This document shows, one piece after another, positions 43,807-52,091 of a stretch of DNA of 64,000 bases. Positions within the stretch are counted from its first letter, which is position 1. Each line of letters starts with the position of its first letter. The position numbers and the translations under genes are program-made. Origin of the DNA: Saccharopolyspora gregorii (GTDB taxonomy: Bacteria > Actinomycetota > Actinomycetes > Mycobacteriales > Pseudonocardiaceae); contig NZ_CP059556.1 in NCBI RefSeq assembly GCF_024734405.1, positions 2,728,001-2,792,000 on the forward strand. The letters are read 5' to 3'. Under the pieces are notes generated by a model that was not told the origin of the DNA, made no database searches, and worked only from the letters and a program-made list of their open reading frames with translations.

Positions 43807-43919
43807 AGCTCATCGCCTCTCTGCAGAACTCGTCGTGCGCGTCGGCCCCCGCGGCTTCGCCGCTGACGAGGCGGCGGCGCGGGGCGCGGCGCGCGGCCCA
43901 CCTCGTCGTGCCGGTCGGA

Positions 43920-43949
43920 GCGCCGGCCGCCGCGGACGGCGGCCGGCGC
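43920..43949. terminator. Hairpin terminator after saccharopine dehydrogenase-like gene
   Basis: GCGCCGGCCGCCG at 43920-43932 and CGGCGGCCGGCGC at 43937-43949 form a perfect 13-bp stem with loop CGGA, just downstream of the minus-strand stop at 43956. It separates that gene from the acyl-CoA synthetase gene. Confidence 0.78.
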
Positions 43950-43955
43950 CACCGA

Positions 43956-45083
43956 TCAGCGGTGGACCTCCAGGATCGGGTCGAGGACCAGGCCGAACGC
44001 GCGCAGCGTGCCCAGCAGCTCCCGGTGCCCGAACGCCTGGCAGCTGGAGGCGAACCCGACCTTCCGCGGCGGCTGCTGCAGCAGTTCCGCGGCGGCGTGC
44101 GCGTTGAGCAGCGCCGTCTGCTTGTAGTTGCAGTTGCCGTGGATCACGCAGTGCGCGCGCCCCAGCGGCCCGGAGGCGTGCACCGAGTCCAGCGAGGTGT
44201 TGATCCGCGGGTTCTCCCGCGGCGGCATCTCGCTGCGCACCCCGGCGGAGATCTCGTCGATCATCGCCAGCTTCTGCTCGGTGGACAGGCCTTCCATCTG
44301 CTCCATCGCCGAGGCCACGATCTGCGGCACCGCCTGCATCAGCGACCGGTCGAACACCCCGCCCAGCGCCCGCACGTTCGCCACCCGCGGGTCGTTCTTG
44401 AACCACACCGGGTGCGAGGTGCCGCCCCAGGGCAGCGCGAGCCCGACCTCGTGGTGGCCGGGCACCACCACGTCGTAGGTGCCGCGGTCGGCGGGCCACG
44501 GCACGTACTCGTTCTGCTCCAGGTAGAACGCGTCGGCCAGCACCGCGTTGGTGAGGATCGTGTTCGTGGAGGCGACCGTGGGGTGGCCCTTCCAGAACAC
44601 CTGGATGTCCAGCGTGTCCAGCCCCGGCGTCTCCAGGCAGATGTTCGCCGCGATCTCGCCGATGGTGTACATCTGCGCGAGCCCCAGCGTCAGCAGCAGC
44701 CCGCGATCGGCGAACGCCGCGCCGTAGCGCTGCTCGACGTCGATCATCCAGTTCTGCTCGCCGTTGGTGTCGGTGTAGTGCGCGCCGATCTCCAGGCATG
44801 CCTGCACGACCTCGTGCCCGAAGCGGGCGAACGGGCCGACGGTATTGAGCACGACCGAGGCGCCGCGGAACTGCTCGGCGAGGGCTTCGGCGGTGTGCTC
44901 GACCTCGACGACGTCGTGCTCGACGGTGTCGATGCCGGGGACCGCGTCCACCGCGTCCTGCACCCGCTGCCGGTTGCGGCCCGCCGCCAGGAACGGGATG
45001 CCGTACTCGCGCAGGTACTCGCAGATGAGGCGTCCGGTGTAACCGGAGGCGCCGTAGACGACGACCTTCTTGTCAGTGGCCAT
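43956..45083 (-). CDS. Saccharopine dehydrogenase-like NADP-binding protein
   Basis: 375-residue oxidoreductase-like protein. VVVYGASGYTGRLICEYLREYGIPFLAAGRN is the Rossmann motif of the saccharopine dehydrogenase-like family, and VVLNTVGPFARFGHEVVQACLEIGAHYTDTNGE matches its second conserved block. The C-terminal half is less typical. Substrate unknown; lysine metabolism is unlikely given the context. ATG 45083 follows GGAAGGAAG, 36 bases after the SDR gene, so the two probably form one operon under the divergent TetR. Confidence 0.85.
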   Translation of the reverse strand: MATDKKVVVYGASGYTGRLICEYLREYGIPFLAAGRNRQRVQDAVDAVPGIDTVEHDVVEVEHTAEALAEQFRGASVVLNTVGPFARFGHEVVQACLEIGAHYTDTNGEQNWMIDVEQRYGAAFADRGLLLTLGLAQMYTIGEIAANICLETPGLDTLDIQVFWKGHPTVASTNTILTNAVLADAFYLEQNEYVPWPADRGTYDVVVPGHHEVGLALPWGGTSHPVWFKNDPRVANVRALGGVFDRSLMQAVPQIVASAMEQMEGLSTEQKLAMIDEISAGVRSEMPPRENPRINTSLDSVHASGPLGRAHCVIHGNCNYKQTALLNAHAAAELLQQPPRKVGFASSCQAFGHRELLGTLRAFGLVLDPILEVHR

Positions 45084-45119
45084 GAACTGCTTCCTTCCGT
45101 GCTGGTGGGGGAGACCCGG

Positions 45120-45923
45120 TCACATGCCCATGCCGCCGTCGACGGGGAGCCCGGCCCCGGTGATGAACTTCGCGGCGTCGGAGGCGAGGAAGACCACGGC
45201 GTCGGCCATGTCGTCGACCTGCCCGAGGCGGCCCTGCGGGGTGAGGCCCACGACGGCTTCCGCGGCGGCCTCGGGGGAGGGGAACAACCCCAGCTCGGCG
45301 CAGTCCACCGCGAGCTGGTTGCCCATCGTGGTCGGCGTCAGACCCGGGTAGATGCAGTTCACGCGCACCCCGTAGCCGAGCTTCCCGGACTCGGCGGCGG
45401 CGACGCGGGTGAGCCGGTCGATGCCGGACTTCGTGGCCGAGTACAGCGCGATGCCGGGGAAGGCGATGGTCGCCGCGACGGAGGCGATGTTGACGATCGC
45501 CCCGCCCTGCCCGGCCGCGCCGCCGGGCCGCATGGCGCGGAACCCGTGCTTCACGCCGAGCGACGTGCCGAGCACGTTGACCTCCAGCATCCGGCGGACG
45601 TCGGCCGGGTCGAGGTCGGCGATCAGGCTGCTGATCTCCACGCCCGCGTTGTTCACCAGCACGTCGAGCCCGCCGATGGCTCCGGTGGTGCGCCGGACGG
45701 CCTCGGCCCAGCTGTCGTCGTCGGTGACGTCGAGCGGCACGAAGTGGGCGTCGGCGCCCGCTTCGCGCAGCGCCAGGGCCGTCTTCTCGCCCTCGTCCTG
45801 GAGCACGTCGCCGATCACCACGGCGGCGCCGGCCCGCGCCAGCGCCTCGGCCATGCCGGCGCCGAGTCCGCGCGCGCCGCCGGTCACCAGTGCTCTTCGG
45901 CCGGTCAGATCATCACTGCTCAT
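45120..45923 (-). CDS. SDR-family oxidoreductase
   Basis: 267-residue classical short-chain dehydrogenase: cofactor motif TGGARGLGAG, NNAG, and YSATKSG with the catalytic Tyr and Lys; the C-terminus GLPVDGGMGM is standard. The acidic residue in VVIGDV after the second strand favours NAD. ATG 45923 has GAGGAG. First gene of the operon with the saccharopine dehydrogenase-like gene, divergent from a TetR gene. It should oxidise an alcohol or reduce a ketone of unknown identity. Confidence 0.92.
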   Translation of the reverse strand: MSSDDLTGRRALVTGGARGLGAGMAEALARAGAAVVIGDVLQDEGEKTALALREAGADAHFVPLDVTDDDSWAEAVRRTTGAIGGLDVLVNNAGVEISSLIADLDPADVRRMLEVNVLGTSLGVKHGFRAMRPGGAAGQGGAIVNIASVAATIAFPGIALYSATKSGIDRLTRVAAAESGKLGYGVRVNCIYPGLTPTTMGNQLAVDCAELGLFPSPEAAAEAVVGLTPQGRLGQVDDMADAVVFLASDAAKFITGAGLPVDGGMGM

Positions 45924-46004
45924 CCGGAAATCTCCTCGTTGAGATCGGGGAAGCCGCACGGGCCGGAAGATCGTCCGTGCGGCGCGGATCACACCGTAGG
46001 CAAG

Positions 46005-46047
46005 TTTTTGGACAGTCGTCAAGAATTTTTTGGACGCTTGTCAAGAA
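46005..46047. promoter_or_regulatory. Tandem 21-bp operators and SDR promoter
   Basis: Two direct repeats, TTTTTGGAC-N3-CGTCAAGAA-like (46005-46025) and TTTTTGGAC-N3-TGTCAAGAA-like (46027-46047), start 22 bases apart, so both lie on the same DNA face. Each has weak dyad symmetry (GGAC and GTCA). On the minus strand, TTGACG (46018-46023) and TACGGT are spaced by 18, a plausible SDR promoter under the first copy. The AT-rich repeats stand out in this window. Confidence 0.65.
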
Positions 46048-46108
46048 AGATCGCGGACCGGGGCGCTAGACTGTGGCGTCAGCCGGAACCAGCCGACAGG
46101 ACGGGCAA

Positions 46109-46756
46109 GTGACCGAGGTCGCGGAGACGAAGCGGAACAAGGTGGCCCGCCGCCAGGTCGACAAGTTCGAGGTGCGGCGCACGGAGCTCGCGGTGGCGAC
46201 GCTGCACACGCTCGCCGACCTCGGGTACGCGCGGACCAGCCTGCGCGAGATCGCGCAGAAGTCCGAGTTCTCCCACGGGGTCCTGCACTACTACTTCGCC
46301 GACAAGCAGGACCTGATCACCCGTGCCGTCCGCCAGTACGAAGCCGTCTGCGTGACCCGCTACGACGGGGTGATCGCGGAGGCGACCAGCGCGCCCGAGC
46401 TGCGGGACGGGTTCATCGACGAGTTCTTCGCCTCGATGCGGGCCGACGCCCCGCTGCACCGGCTGTGGTACGACCTGCGCAACCAGAGCCTGTTCGAGGA
46501 GTCCTTCCGCGCGGACGTCGAGGAGATCGACCGGCGCCGCGAGGAGATGATCTGGCAGGTGATCGGCCGCTGCGCCGAGCTCGCGCAGGTCCGGCCCGCG
46601 ACCTCGTCCGGGATCGCCTACGCGATGATCGACGGGATCTTCCAGCGGGGGCTGCGCCTCGCGCTGGCGGGCGCCGACGAGGAGATCGAACGGCTCCAGG
46701 ACGAGCTGCGGCGGGTGCTGGTGCTGCTGGTCGACGAGCCCGGTTCGGCGGGCTGA
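46109..46756 (+). CDS. TetR-family regulator of SDR operon
   Basis: 215-residue TetR protein. The helix-turn-helix LAVATLHTLADLGYARTSLREIAQKSEFSHGVLHYYFADKQDLI is complete. The C-terminal half (LWYDLRNQSLFEESFRADVEEIDRRREEMI) matches the KstR2-like group by general appearance, without certainty. GTG 46109 has ACAGGACGG before it. It is divergent from the SDR operon with the tandem repeats between, so it likely represses that operon; a CoA-linked ligand is conceivable. Confidence 0.87.
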   Translation: MTEVAETKRNKVARRQVDKFEVRRTELAVATLHTLADLGYARTSLREIAQKSEFSHGVLHYYFADKQDLITRAVRQYEAVCVTRYDGVIAEATSAPELRDGFIDEFFASMRADAPLHRLWYDLRNQSLFEESFRADVEEIDRRREEMIWQVIGRCAELAQVRPATSSGIAYAMIDGIFQRGLRLALAGADEEIERLQDELRRVLVLLVDEPGSAG

Positions 46757-47330
46757 CCGAGGTTCGCGGGGGCGGGTCCGGAGCTGGGGTGCGACCGGGT
46801 GCCGGTCCTGCGCGGGGGTGCGTGATCCGCTTCGGCCGTGCGGGCTGTGCGAGCCGTTCCGGCGTCGAGGGGTGATCTCCCCCGGCGGTGCGTCGGCCGT
46901 TCCGGCGCCCGCCTCCTGATCCGCTCCGCGCGGCCCGCCGGCGGGTCGTTCTTCGCGCGCTGCTCCCGGCCCCCGTGGGCTCCGTCCCGCGTGGACGCGC
47001 GGTTCGGCGGTGCCCGGAACCGTTCCGCGCAATCAGACTTCGGTGTGAGGTCCCGTTCCGACTTTCGTCGTGCTTCCGGGAACGGAATCGCCGTCGTTCG
47101 CGTGCTGTCCCGCCATGCGGTCAGATTTCCCGGTTTTGTGGCTGGATGTCGCCGCGTTCTTGATTTTCCCATCTCGGTGTGCGGTCGCGTTGATTCGTGT
47201 TTGAAGCTGGTGAATACGTACTCCTTTTGGAGGTATCGAGTGCAGGTCTAGACCGCCAGACTTTCGGGATCGATCACGAGAAGATCGACCGCCTTCCGAG
47301 GTGGTCAAGTTTGTCTCTGGAGGTAACCCC
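46757..47330. other. Spacer upstream of glucanase gene
   Basis: About 570 bases without a supported gene. The right third is AT-richer and promoter-like: TTGATT (47190-47195) and AATACG (47213-47218) are spaced by 17. GGAGGTATCGA before GTG-CAG-GTC-TAG at about 47240 resembles a ribosome site with a three-codon frame, probably chance. The untranslated leader of the glucanase gene would be long. Confidence 0.45.
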
Positions 47331-48521
47331 ATGGTTTCTCGTAGGCGGTTTCTCGGGTATTCCGCTGCGGCGCTGACCACGCCCTTCTGGGTGCAGGCGA
47401 TCAACGCCCCGTTCGCTTCGGCCGCTCCGGAAACCCTGAAGTTCGTGCTGCAGAACAACTCCGGCACCACGGCGCACGCCTACATCGCCGGATTCTCGGA
47501 CGCGGAGAAGAAGGCCGTGTTCATCCGGCAGGACGGCACCTCCTACTTCCCCGAGGCGGGTGGCCCCGAGCCGCAGCCGCTGGGCGAGGACCCCGCCATC
47601 CCGGTCGACGGCAGCGTCGAGGTCACCGTGCCGCGCATGTACGGCGCGCGGGTGTACTTCGTGACCGACGACAAGCTGGACTTCCAGGTGGTGCAGGGCG
47701 CGGACGGCACGACCTCCGTGGTGCACCCCAACTTCGTCTCCGAGGACGACTCGAACTACGGCAAGGACTGGACGTTCGCCGAGTTCACCCTCAACGAGGA
47801 GCAGCTCTACGCGAACATCAGCTACGTCGACTTCGTCGCCGCGCCGATCGCGCTGCACCTGAAGGCCGGCAGCGGTGACCAGGAAGTCCCGGGCATGCCC
47901 ACCGGTGCGCTCGACGGTGTCGCCCAGGGCCTGCGCGACCAGGGCGAGAACTGGCCGAAGCTGGTGCAGGAGGCCGACGGCAAGGTCGTCCGGGTGCTCA
48001 ACCCGAACCACCGCGCCGCCGACTTCGAGGGCTACCTCGAACCGTACGTGGACGAGGTGTACGCCAAGTACGCCGGTGAGTCGATCTTCGTCGACACCCA
48101 GCGCGACGACCTCGGCGTCATCGAGGGCAAGGTCGAGGGCGACGCGTTCGTCTTCGGCTCGGAGCGGTTCGAGAAGCCGTCCTCGGTGGACATCTGGGGC
48201 TGCAACAGCGGCCCGTTCGCGAACAACCCGGAGAGCGACTCCCAGGAGCGCCTGGCGATCGTGCCGCGGCTGGCGGCGGCGTTCAACCGCACCACGCTGC
48301 TGATCAACCCGAACCAGCCGCAGGACGAGGACCCGGCCACGTTCTACCAGAACGAGATCACCAACCACTACGCGCGCGTGGTGCACGAGAACCTGCCCGA
48401 CGGCAAGGGCTACGCGTTCGCCTACGACGACGTCAGCTCGAACGCGGGCGAGGACCACAGCGGCAAGGTCAACGCCGGTGACCCGGAGGTCTTCACCCTG
48501 ACCCTCGGCGCCATCCGCTGA
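47331..48521 (+). CDS. Secreted GH64 beta-1,3-glucanase
   Basis: 396-residue glycoside hydrolase family 64 protein. The N-terminus MVSRRRFLGYSAAALTTPFW is a Tat signal with twin arginines, ending near the SAAPET boundary. The mature part begins FVLQNNSGTTAHAYIAGF and contains NISYVDFVAAPIALHL, both typical of GH64 laminaripentaose-producing enzymes, which cut beta-1,3-glucan of fungal walls. ATG 47331 follows GGAGGT. Alone in its unit, with a terminator after it. Export would use the Tat system; tatA and tatC copies lie at 55-56 kb. Confidence 0.9.
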   Translation: MVSRRRFLGYSAAALTTPFWVQAINAPFASAAPETLKFVLQNNSGTTAHAYIAGFSDAEKKAVFIRQDGTSYFPEAGGPEPQPLGEDPAIPVDGSVEVTVPRMYGARVYFVTDDKLDFQVVQGADGTTSVVHPNFVSEDDSNYGKDWTFAEFTLNEEQLYANISYVDFVAAPIALHLKAGSGDQEVPGMPTGALDGVAQGLRDQGENWPKLVQEADGKVVRVLNPNHRAADFEGYLEPYVDEVYAKYAGESIFVDTQRDDLGVIEGKVEGDAFVFGSERFEKPSSVDIWGCNSGPFANNPESDSQERLAIVPRLAAAFNRTTLLINPNQPQDEDPATFYQNEITNHYARVVHENLPDGKGYAFAYDDVSSNAGEDHSGKVNAGDPEVFTLTLGAIR

Positions 48522-48535
48522 TCACTCCGCACGAA

Positions 48536-48571
48536 CCGGCGGCCGGCCTGCACCCGCGGGCCGGCCGCCGG
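48536..48571. terminator. Hairpin terminator after glucanase gene
   Basis: CCGGCGGCCGGCC at 48536-48548 and GGCCGGCCGCCGG at 48559-48571 form a perfect 13-bp stem with a 10-base loop, 14 bases after the stop. Confidence 0.82.
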
Positions 48572-48630
48572 CGTGCGCGCGGCGCCTAAGGTGGTCGGCA
48601 CGGATTCCCGCCCGACACCGAGGAGACGCC

Positions 48631-49044
48631 GTGGAGTTCACCGGCCCGCGAGCCACCACCAGGGCACCCGCCGAGTGGTTCACCGGCGACGTGTGGTTCG
48701 ACGTGATCCACGTCGGCACCGAGCCCTCGCGGCTGCGCGCGAACCTGACCCGCTTCGCGCCCGGGGCCCGCACCCGCTGGCACCACCACGCGGTGGGGCA
48801 GACGCTGCACGTGGTCGCCGGGGTCGCGCTGGTCGGCACCCGCGACGGCACGATCTTCGAGGCGCAGCCCGGGGAAACGGTGCACTGCCCGCCCGGCGAG
48901 GAGCACTGGCACGGCGCCGCCCCGGACCGCTTCATGGAGCACCTCGCGCTGTGGGAGGCGCCGGACGACGACCGGCCCGAGACCAGCTGGCTGGAACCGG
49001 TCACCGAGCAGCAGTACGACGGCCCCCGCACCCGCCGCGGCTGA
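48631..49044 (+). CDS. Cupin-domain protein
   Basis: 137-residue single cupin. Motif 1 is RWHHHAVGQTLHVVAG with the metal-binding histidines and glutamine in place of the usual glutamate; motif 2 is HCPPGEEHWHGA. Resembles cupins paired with carboxymuconolactone decarboxylase domains, but no such partner is present. GTG 48631 follows GAGGAG. Function unknown; a small metalloenzyme or binding protein. Confidence 0.82.
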   Translation: MEFTGPRATTRAPAEWFTGDVWFDVIHVGTEPSRLRANLTRFAPGARTRWHHHAVGQTLHVVAGVALVGTRDGTIFEAQPGETVHCPPGEEHWHGAAPDRFMEHLALWEAPDDDRPETSWLEPVTEQQYDGPRTRRG

Positions 49045-49170
49045 TCGCTGCGCCACGTCCGCCGCGGGTGACCCTGCGCCCGTTGCGGTCGGTCGCGGCC
49101 CGGAGACCGCTGCGGCCGAGCTCCGCCCCGCGCCTGCTGCGGTCGAGCGCTGTCCTGCGCCTGCCGCGGT

Positions 49171-49190
49171 CGGTCGCGGGCCCGCGACCG
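49171..49190. terminator. Perfect 20-bp palindrome between convergent genes
   Basis: CGGTCGCGGGCCCGCGACCG lies between the cupin gene and the convergent TetR gene, just before the TetR stop. With no loop it would form a hairpin only by opening its centre. A terminator is the most likely role. Confidence 0.45.
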
Positions 49191-49194
49191 CCGC

Positions 49195-49848
49195 TCACCC
49201 GGCGCCCGGTTCGGCGAGCATCGGCACCAGGAAGCGGCGGGCCACCTCGCGGACCTGCTCGTCGTCGTCCAGGTCGACCAGCTCGCTGGGGGTGACCAGG
49301 AACGAGGCCGAGACGCGGACCATCAGCTCCGCGACGACCTCCACGTCCACCCGCTCCGGCACGTGCCCGTCGCGCTGCTCGCGGCGCAGCTGCTCGGCGA
49401 GGAAGCGCCGCACGGTGGCCATGGTCCGCCCGCCGTCGGTGAGCATGGACGGCACCATCACCTCCGGTTCGACCTCCATCAGCCCACCGATCAGCGGGTT
49501 GCCGCGGATGGCGCGCAGTGCGCTCGCGAACCCCAGCACCACCCGGTCCGCGGCGGTGCGGGCGTGGCGGATGTCGGCGAGGAACCGGTCGAAGTACCGG
49601 CGGAACTCGCGGCGCACCACGTGTTCGACCAGGGCGTCCTTGGTGGCGAACCGGCGGTAGACGGTGATCCGGGAGACCCCGGCCCGGCGCGCCACGTCCT
49701 CCATGGTGGACCGCCGCAGGCCCAGGCGGCAGAACTGCTCGTAGGCGGCGTCGAGGACGCGCGCGGTGGTCTCGTCGGTGTCCTCGACGCGGTCGACGGC
49801 CTCGGTGAACGCGCGCTCCAGCAGCGATTCGGGGTCGTGCGGCGTCAT
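49195..49848 (-). CDS. TetR-family regulator beside lcp (LcpR-like)
   Basis: 217-residue TetR regulator with helix-turn-helix TARVLDAAYEQFCRLGLRRSTMEDVARRAGVSRITVYRRFATKDALVEHVV. ATG 49848 gives the start MTPHDPESLLERAF; the longer frame to 50109 has proline- and arginine-rich shadow composition. It is divergent from the latex-clearing protein gene, as LcpR is in Gordonia polyisoprenivorans, and so is a good candidate for its repressor. No clear palindrome was found in the spacer. Confidence 0.82.
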   Translation of the reverse strand: MTPHDPESLLERAFTEAVDRVEDTDETTARVLDAAYEQFCRLGLRRSTMEDVARRAGVSRITVYRRFATKDALVEHVVRREFRRYFDRFLADIRHARTAADRVVLGFASALRAIRGNPLIGGLMEVEPEVMVPSMLTDGGRTMATVRRFLAEQLRREQRDGHVPERVDVEVVAELMVRVSASFLVTPSELVDLDDDEQVREVARRFLVPMLAEPGAG

Positions 49849-50179
49849 GATCTCGGACAGTACAGGTTCCGCGGCGCCGGATCCCCGGTTCGCGCCACCG
49901 GGGTCCGGCCGCCGCGGTCGTGCCTTCGGAGCAACGGTGCTCCCCCTTCCACCCGAGCGGGATTGCGGTGAACGACGGGAATGCGGGCCGCACGCCGGTC
50001 CGGGGCTGGTGCCCGGGCGCGTCCTGTGCTTCGCTTCCTGATACGCAGTAGCGGATCTTGTTTCACCGTACCAGCGATCTTCCGGTGCGACGGCCCGAAC
50101 CGGCTCCACCGCGCACGCCGCTGCTGCACGTGATCACCCCGCACCTCGCGATCCAAGGACTCGAGGAGAAGTTCAGGAC
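49849..50179. other. Divergent spacer TetR / lcp
   Basis: About 330 bases holding the promoters of the TetR gene and the latex-clearing protein gene. The right end (from about 50030) is AT-richer, with GATACGCAGTAGCGGATC and two GATCTT copies. No convincing operator or promoter boxes were identified. Confidence 0.4.
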
Positions 50180-51433
50180 ATGAGCGAACAGGGCACACCC
50201 GAACCGGGCGGACGCGGACTCGTGGGCAGGCGCGGACTGCTCGCGGCAGGCGGCGCACTGGGAGCGCTCGGCGCGCTGAGCACCGCCGCCCCCGCCATGG
50301 CGTGGACCTGGCAACCCAGCGGTTCCGTCGTCGGCACCGGCGAAGGCGCCGACCCGCGCTGGGTCTGGGACGAGGTCGCCGACCCCCTCGTCGGATCGCT
50401 GCTCGACAGCGGCGCGGTACCCCGCGTCAACGAACTGCTGCGCGAGTGGACGACCAACGGGCAGGACCTGCCGAAGGGCCTGCCCACCGAACTGCGGGAC
50501 TTCATCGAAGAAGCCCGCCGGAAGCCGGACTGGGCGGACCCGCGCAAGCTCGACCTCGCCTACCGGTTCAACGAGAAGCGCGGCCTCTACCTCGGCGTTC
50601 TCTACGGCATGGCCAGCGGCATGATGAGCACCGTCATCCCCAAGGAGGCCCGCGCCGTCTACCACTCCTACGGCGGCGCGAACATGAAGGACCGCATCAC
50701 CAAGACCGCCAAGCTCGGTTACGACATCGGCACCCCGAACGCCTACGCCGACGACGGCTCGATGATCGTCACCTGCGTCAAGACCCGCCTCACCCACGCC
50801 GGCGTGCGCAACCTGCTGCCGAAGTCGGCGCAGTGGAGCGACGTCGCGCCCGAGGACATCCCGATCAGCCAGGCCGACATGATGGTCACCTGGCACAGCC
50901 TCGCCACCACCGTGAACCGCAAGATGGTGGAGTGGAACGTGCCGATCCCACCGGAGGAATCCGAGGCGTACCTGCACTCCTGGCAGCTGTGCGCGCACAT
51001 GCTCGGCATCGCCGACGAGTACATCCCCGCATCCTGGGAGCAGGCGAACCTGCAGGCCGACCAGGTGCTCACCCCCATTCTCGCGCCCACCGCCGAAGGC
51101 GTGAACCTGGCCGACATCCTGATGGACTTCGGCAAGGAGATCGACGGCTCCATCCTGAGCAGGCCCGTGATCGGCGCGCTCACCCGGTTCATGCTCGGCG
51201 ACCAGGTCGCGCGGTGGCTGATGATCCCGGACGAGCCGATCTGGGACCCGCTGCTGAACACGCTGTGGGGCCCGTTCATCGCGGTCCGCGAAGGGCTGCT
51301 GCAGAACTTCCCCGGTTCGCAGCAGGCCTACTGGACGTTCGACGAGGTGCTGCGGCAGGCGGTGCTGCTGTTCCTGTCCCGCGGCGACTACCCGATCAGC
51401 ATCTCCATCCCCACCGGCAACCGGCCGGGGTGA
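50180..51433 (+). CDS. lcp: Latex clearing protein (rubber oxygenase, DUF2236)
   Basis: 417-residue secreted heme oxygenase of the Lcp/MpaB (DUF2236) superfamily. The N-terminus has a Tat signal (GLVGRRGLLAAGGALGALGAL) with cleavage near APAMA-W. The mature protein begins WTWQPSGSVVGTG and carries IVTCVKTRLTHAGVR (Lys201, His206) and ISQADMMVTWHSL (His239), matching Streptomyces sp. K30 Lcp as recalled. Lcp cleaves cis-1,4-polyisoprene outside the cell into oligo-isoprenoid carbonyls. ATG 50180 follows GAGGAGAAG. Size and whole-length match favour Lcp over intracellular MpaB-type members. Confidence 0.85.
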   Translation: MSEQGTPEPGGRGLVGRRGLLAAGGALGALGALSTAAPAMAWTWQPSGSVVGTGEGADPRWVWDEVADPLVGSLLDSGAVPRVNELLREWTTNGQDLPKGLPTELRDFIEEARRKPDWADPRKLDLAYRFNEKRGLYLGVLYGMASGMMSTVIPKEARAVYHSYGGANMKDRITKTAKLGYDIGTPNAYADDGSMIVTCVKTRLTHAGVRNLLPKSAQWSDVAPEDIPISQADMMVTWHSLATTVNRKMVEWNVPIPPEESEAYLHSWQLCAHMLGIADEYIPASWEQANLQADQVLTPILAPTAEGVNLADILMDFGKEIDGSILSRPVIGALTRFMLGDQVARWLMIPDEPIWDPLLNTLWGPFIAVREGLLQNFPGSQQAYWTFDEVLRQAVLLFLSRGDYPISISIPTGNRPG

Positions 51434-51439
51434 TCCGGC

Positions 51440-51473
51440 GGCGCCGCGCCGAACGCGCGCCCGGCGCGGCGCC
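51440..51473. terminator. Hairpin terminator after lcp
   Basis: GGCGCCGCGCCG at 51440-51451 and CGGCGCGGCGCC at 51462-51473 form a perfect 12-bp stem with a 10-base loop, 6 bases after the lcp stop and before the convergent Imm-5-like gene. Confidence 0.8.
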
Positions 51474-51494
51474 CGCCCGCCGCGGGCCGCGGGT

Positions 51495-52091
51495 TCAGTC
51501 CGATGTGGACGTTCTGCGCAGTGCGGTGTCCAGTGCCGCCACCAGTTCCGCGACCCGGTTCCGCGCGGTCGGTGGTGCGGGGTAGCGGCGCAGGACGTCG
51601 ACCACGGTCAGATCGGCGAGGCGGTGCCACCGCGCGAGCGCCGCGTCGCCGACCGCGCGGTCGTCCCCGGCGCCTAGCTCGGCGACGCGCGCGGCGCTCG
51701 CGGCGGCGCGCAGCACGTGCCCCACCTGGGAGGCCCGCGCGATCGGGTGCAGGTACGCGGCGGACGCGGCGTCCCCCGCCGACCGGGCGGCCAGGCGTGC
51801 GGGTTCGGTGCCCGCTTCCCGGGCGGCGCGGTGCGCGTCGAGCGAGGCGGCCCGTTGCAGCCTGCTCCGCCGCGCGCCGTCGGCGAACTCCCGCGCCGCC
51901 TCGATCGCGGCCCGCGGCCGGCGGTCGCCCGGGCAGGCATCCTCGAACACCGGCAGCACCTCCTGCGCGGCGAGCAGCGCGTACCGCGCCACCGCCCGCA
52001 GCTCGTCCCCGCTCAGCTCGAAATCGCCCACGGCCACCTCATCGCCCGCCCGCCACGTACCGCCTCCGGGGCCGGGCCGGTCGCCGCTCAC
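51495..52091 (-). CDS. Imm-5-like helical protein
   Basis: 198-residue, alanine-rich, all-helical protein. AVARYALLAAQEVLPVFEDACPGDRRPRAAIEAAREFADGARRSRLQRAASLDAHRAARE fits the Imm-5 type domain named as a putative immunity protein of polymorphic toxin systems. No toxin gene is nearby. GTG 52091 overlaps the SpeG stop by 4 bases (GTGA), an unusual partner for an immunity protein. It may instead be a general helical protein that shares the domain. Confidence 0.65.
   Translation of the reverse strand: MSGDRPGPGGGTWRAGDEVAVGDFELSGDELRAVARYALLAAQEVLPVFEDACPGDRRPRAAIEAAREFADGARRSRLQRAASLDAHRAAREAGTEPARLAARSAGDAASAAYLHPIARASQVGHVLRAAASAARVAELGAGDDRAVGDAALARWHRLADLTVVDVLRRYPAPPTARNRVAELVAALDTALRRTSTSD

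Noticed and set aside
47238-47252. Three-codon leader frame (GTG-CAG-GTC-TAG) behind a GGAGG
   Set aside because: Too short to judge; GGAGG motifs are frequent and no attenuator structure follows.
49849-50109. N-terminal extension of the TetR beside lcp
   Set aside because: Proline- and arginine-rich with no TetR similarity; the ATG at 49848 gives a normal TetR length.
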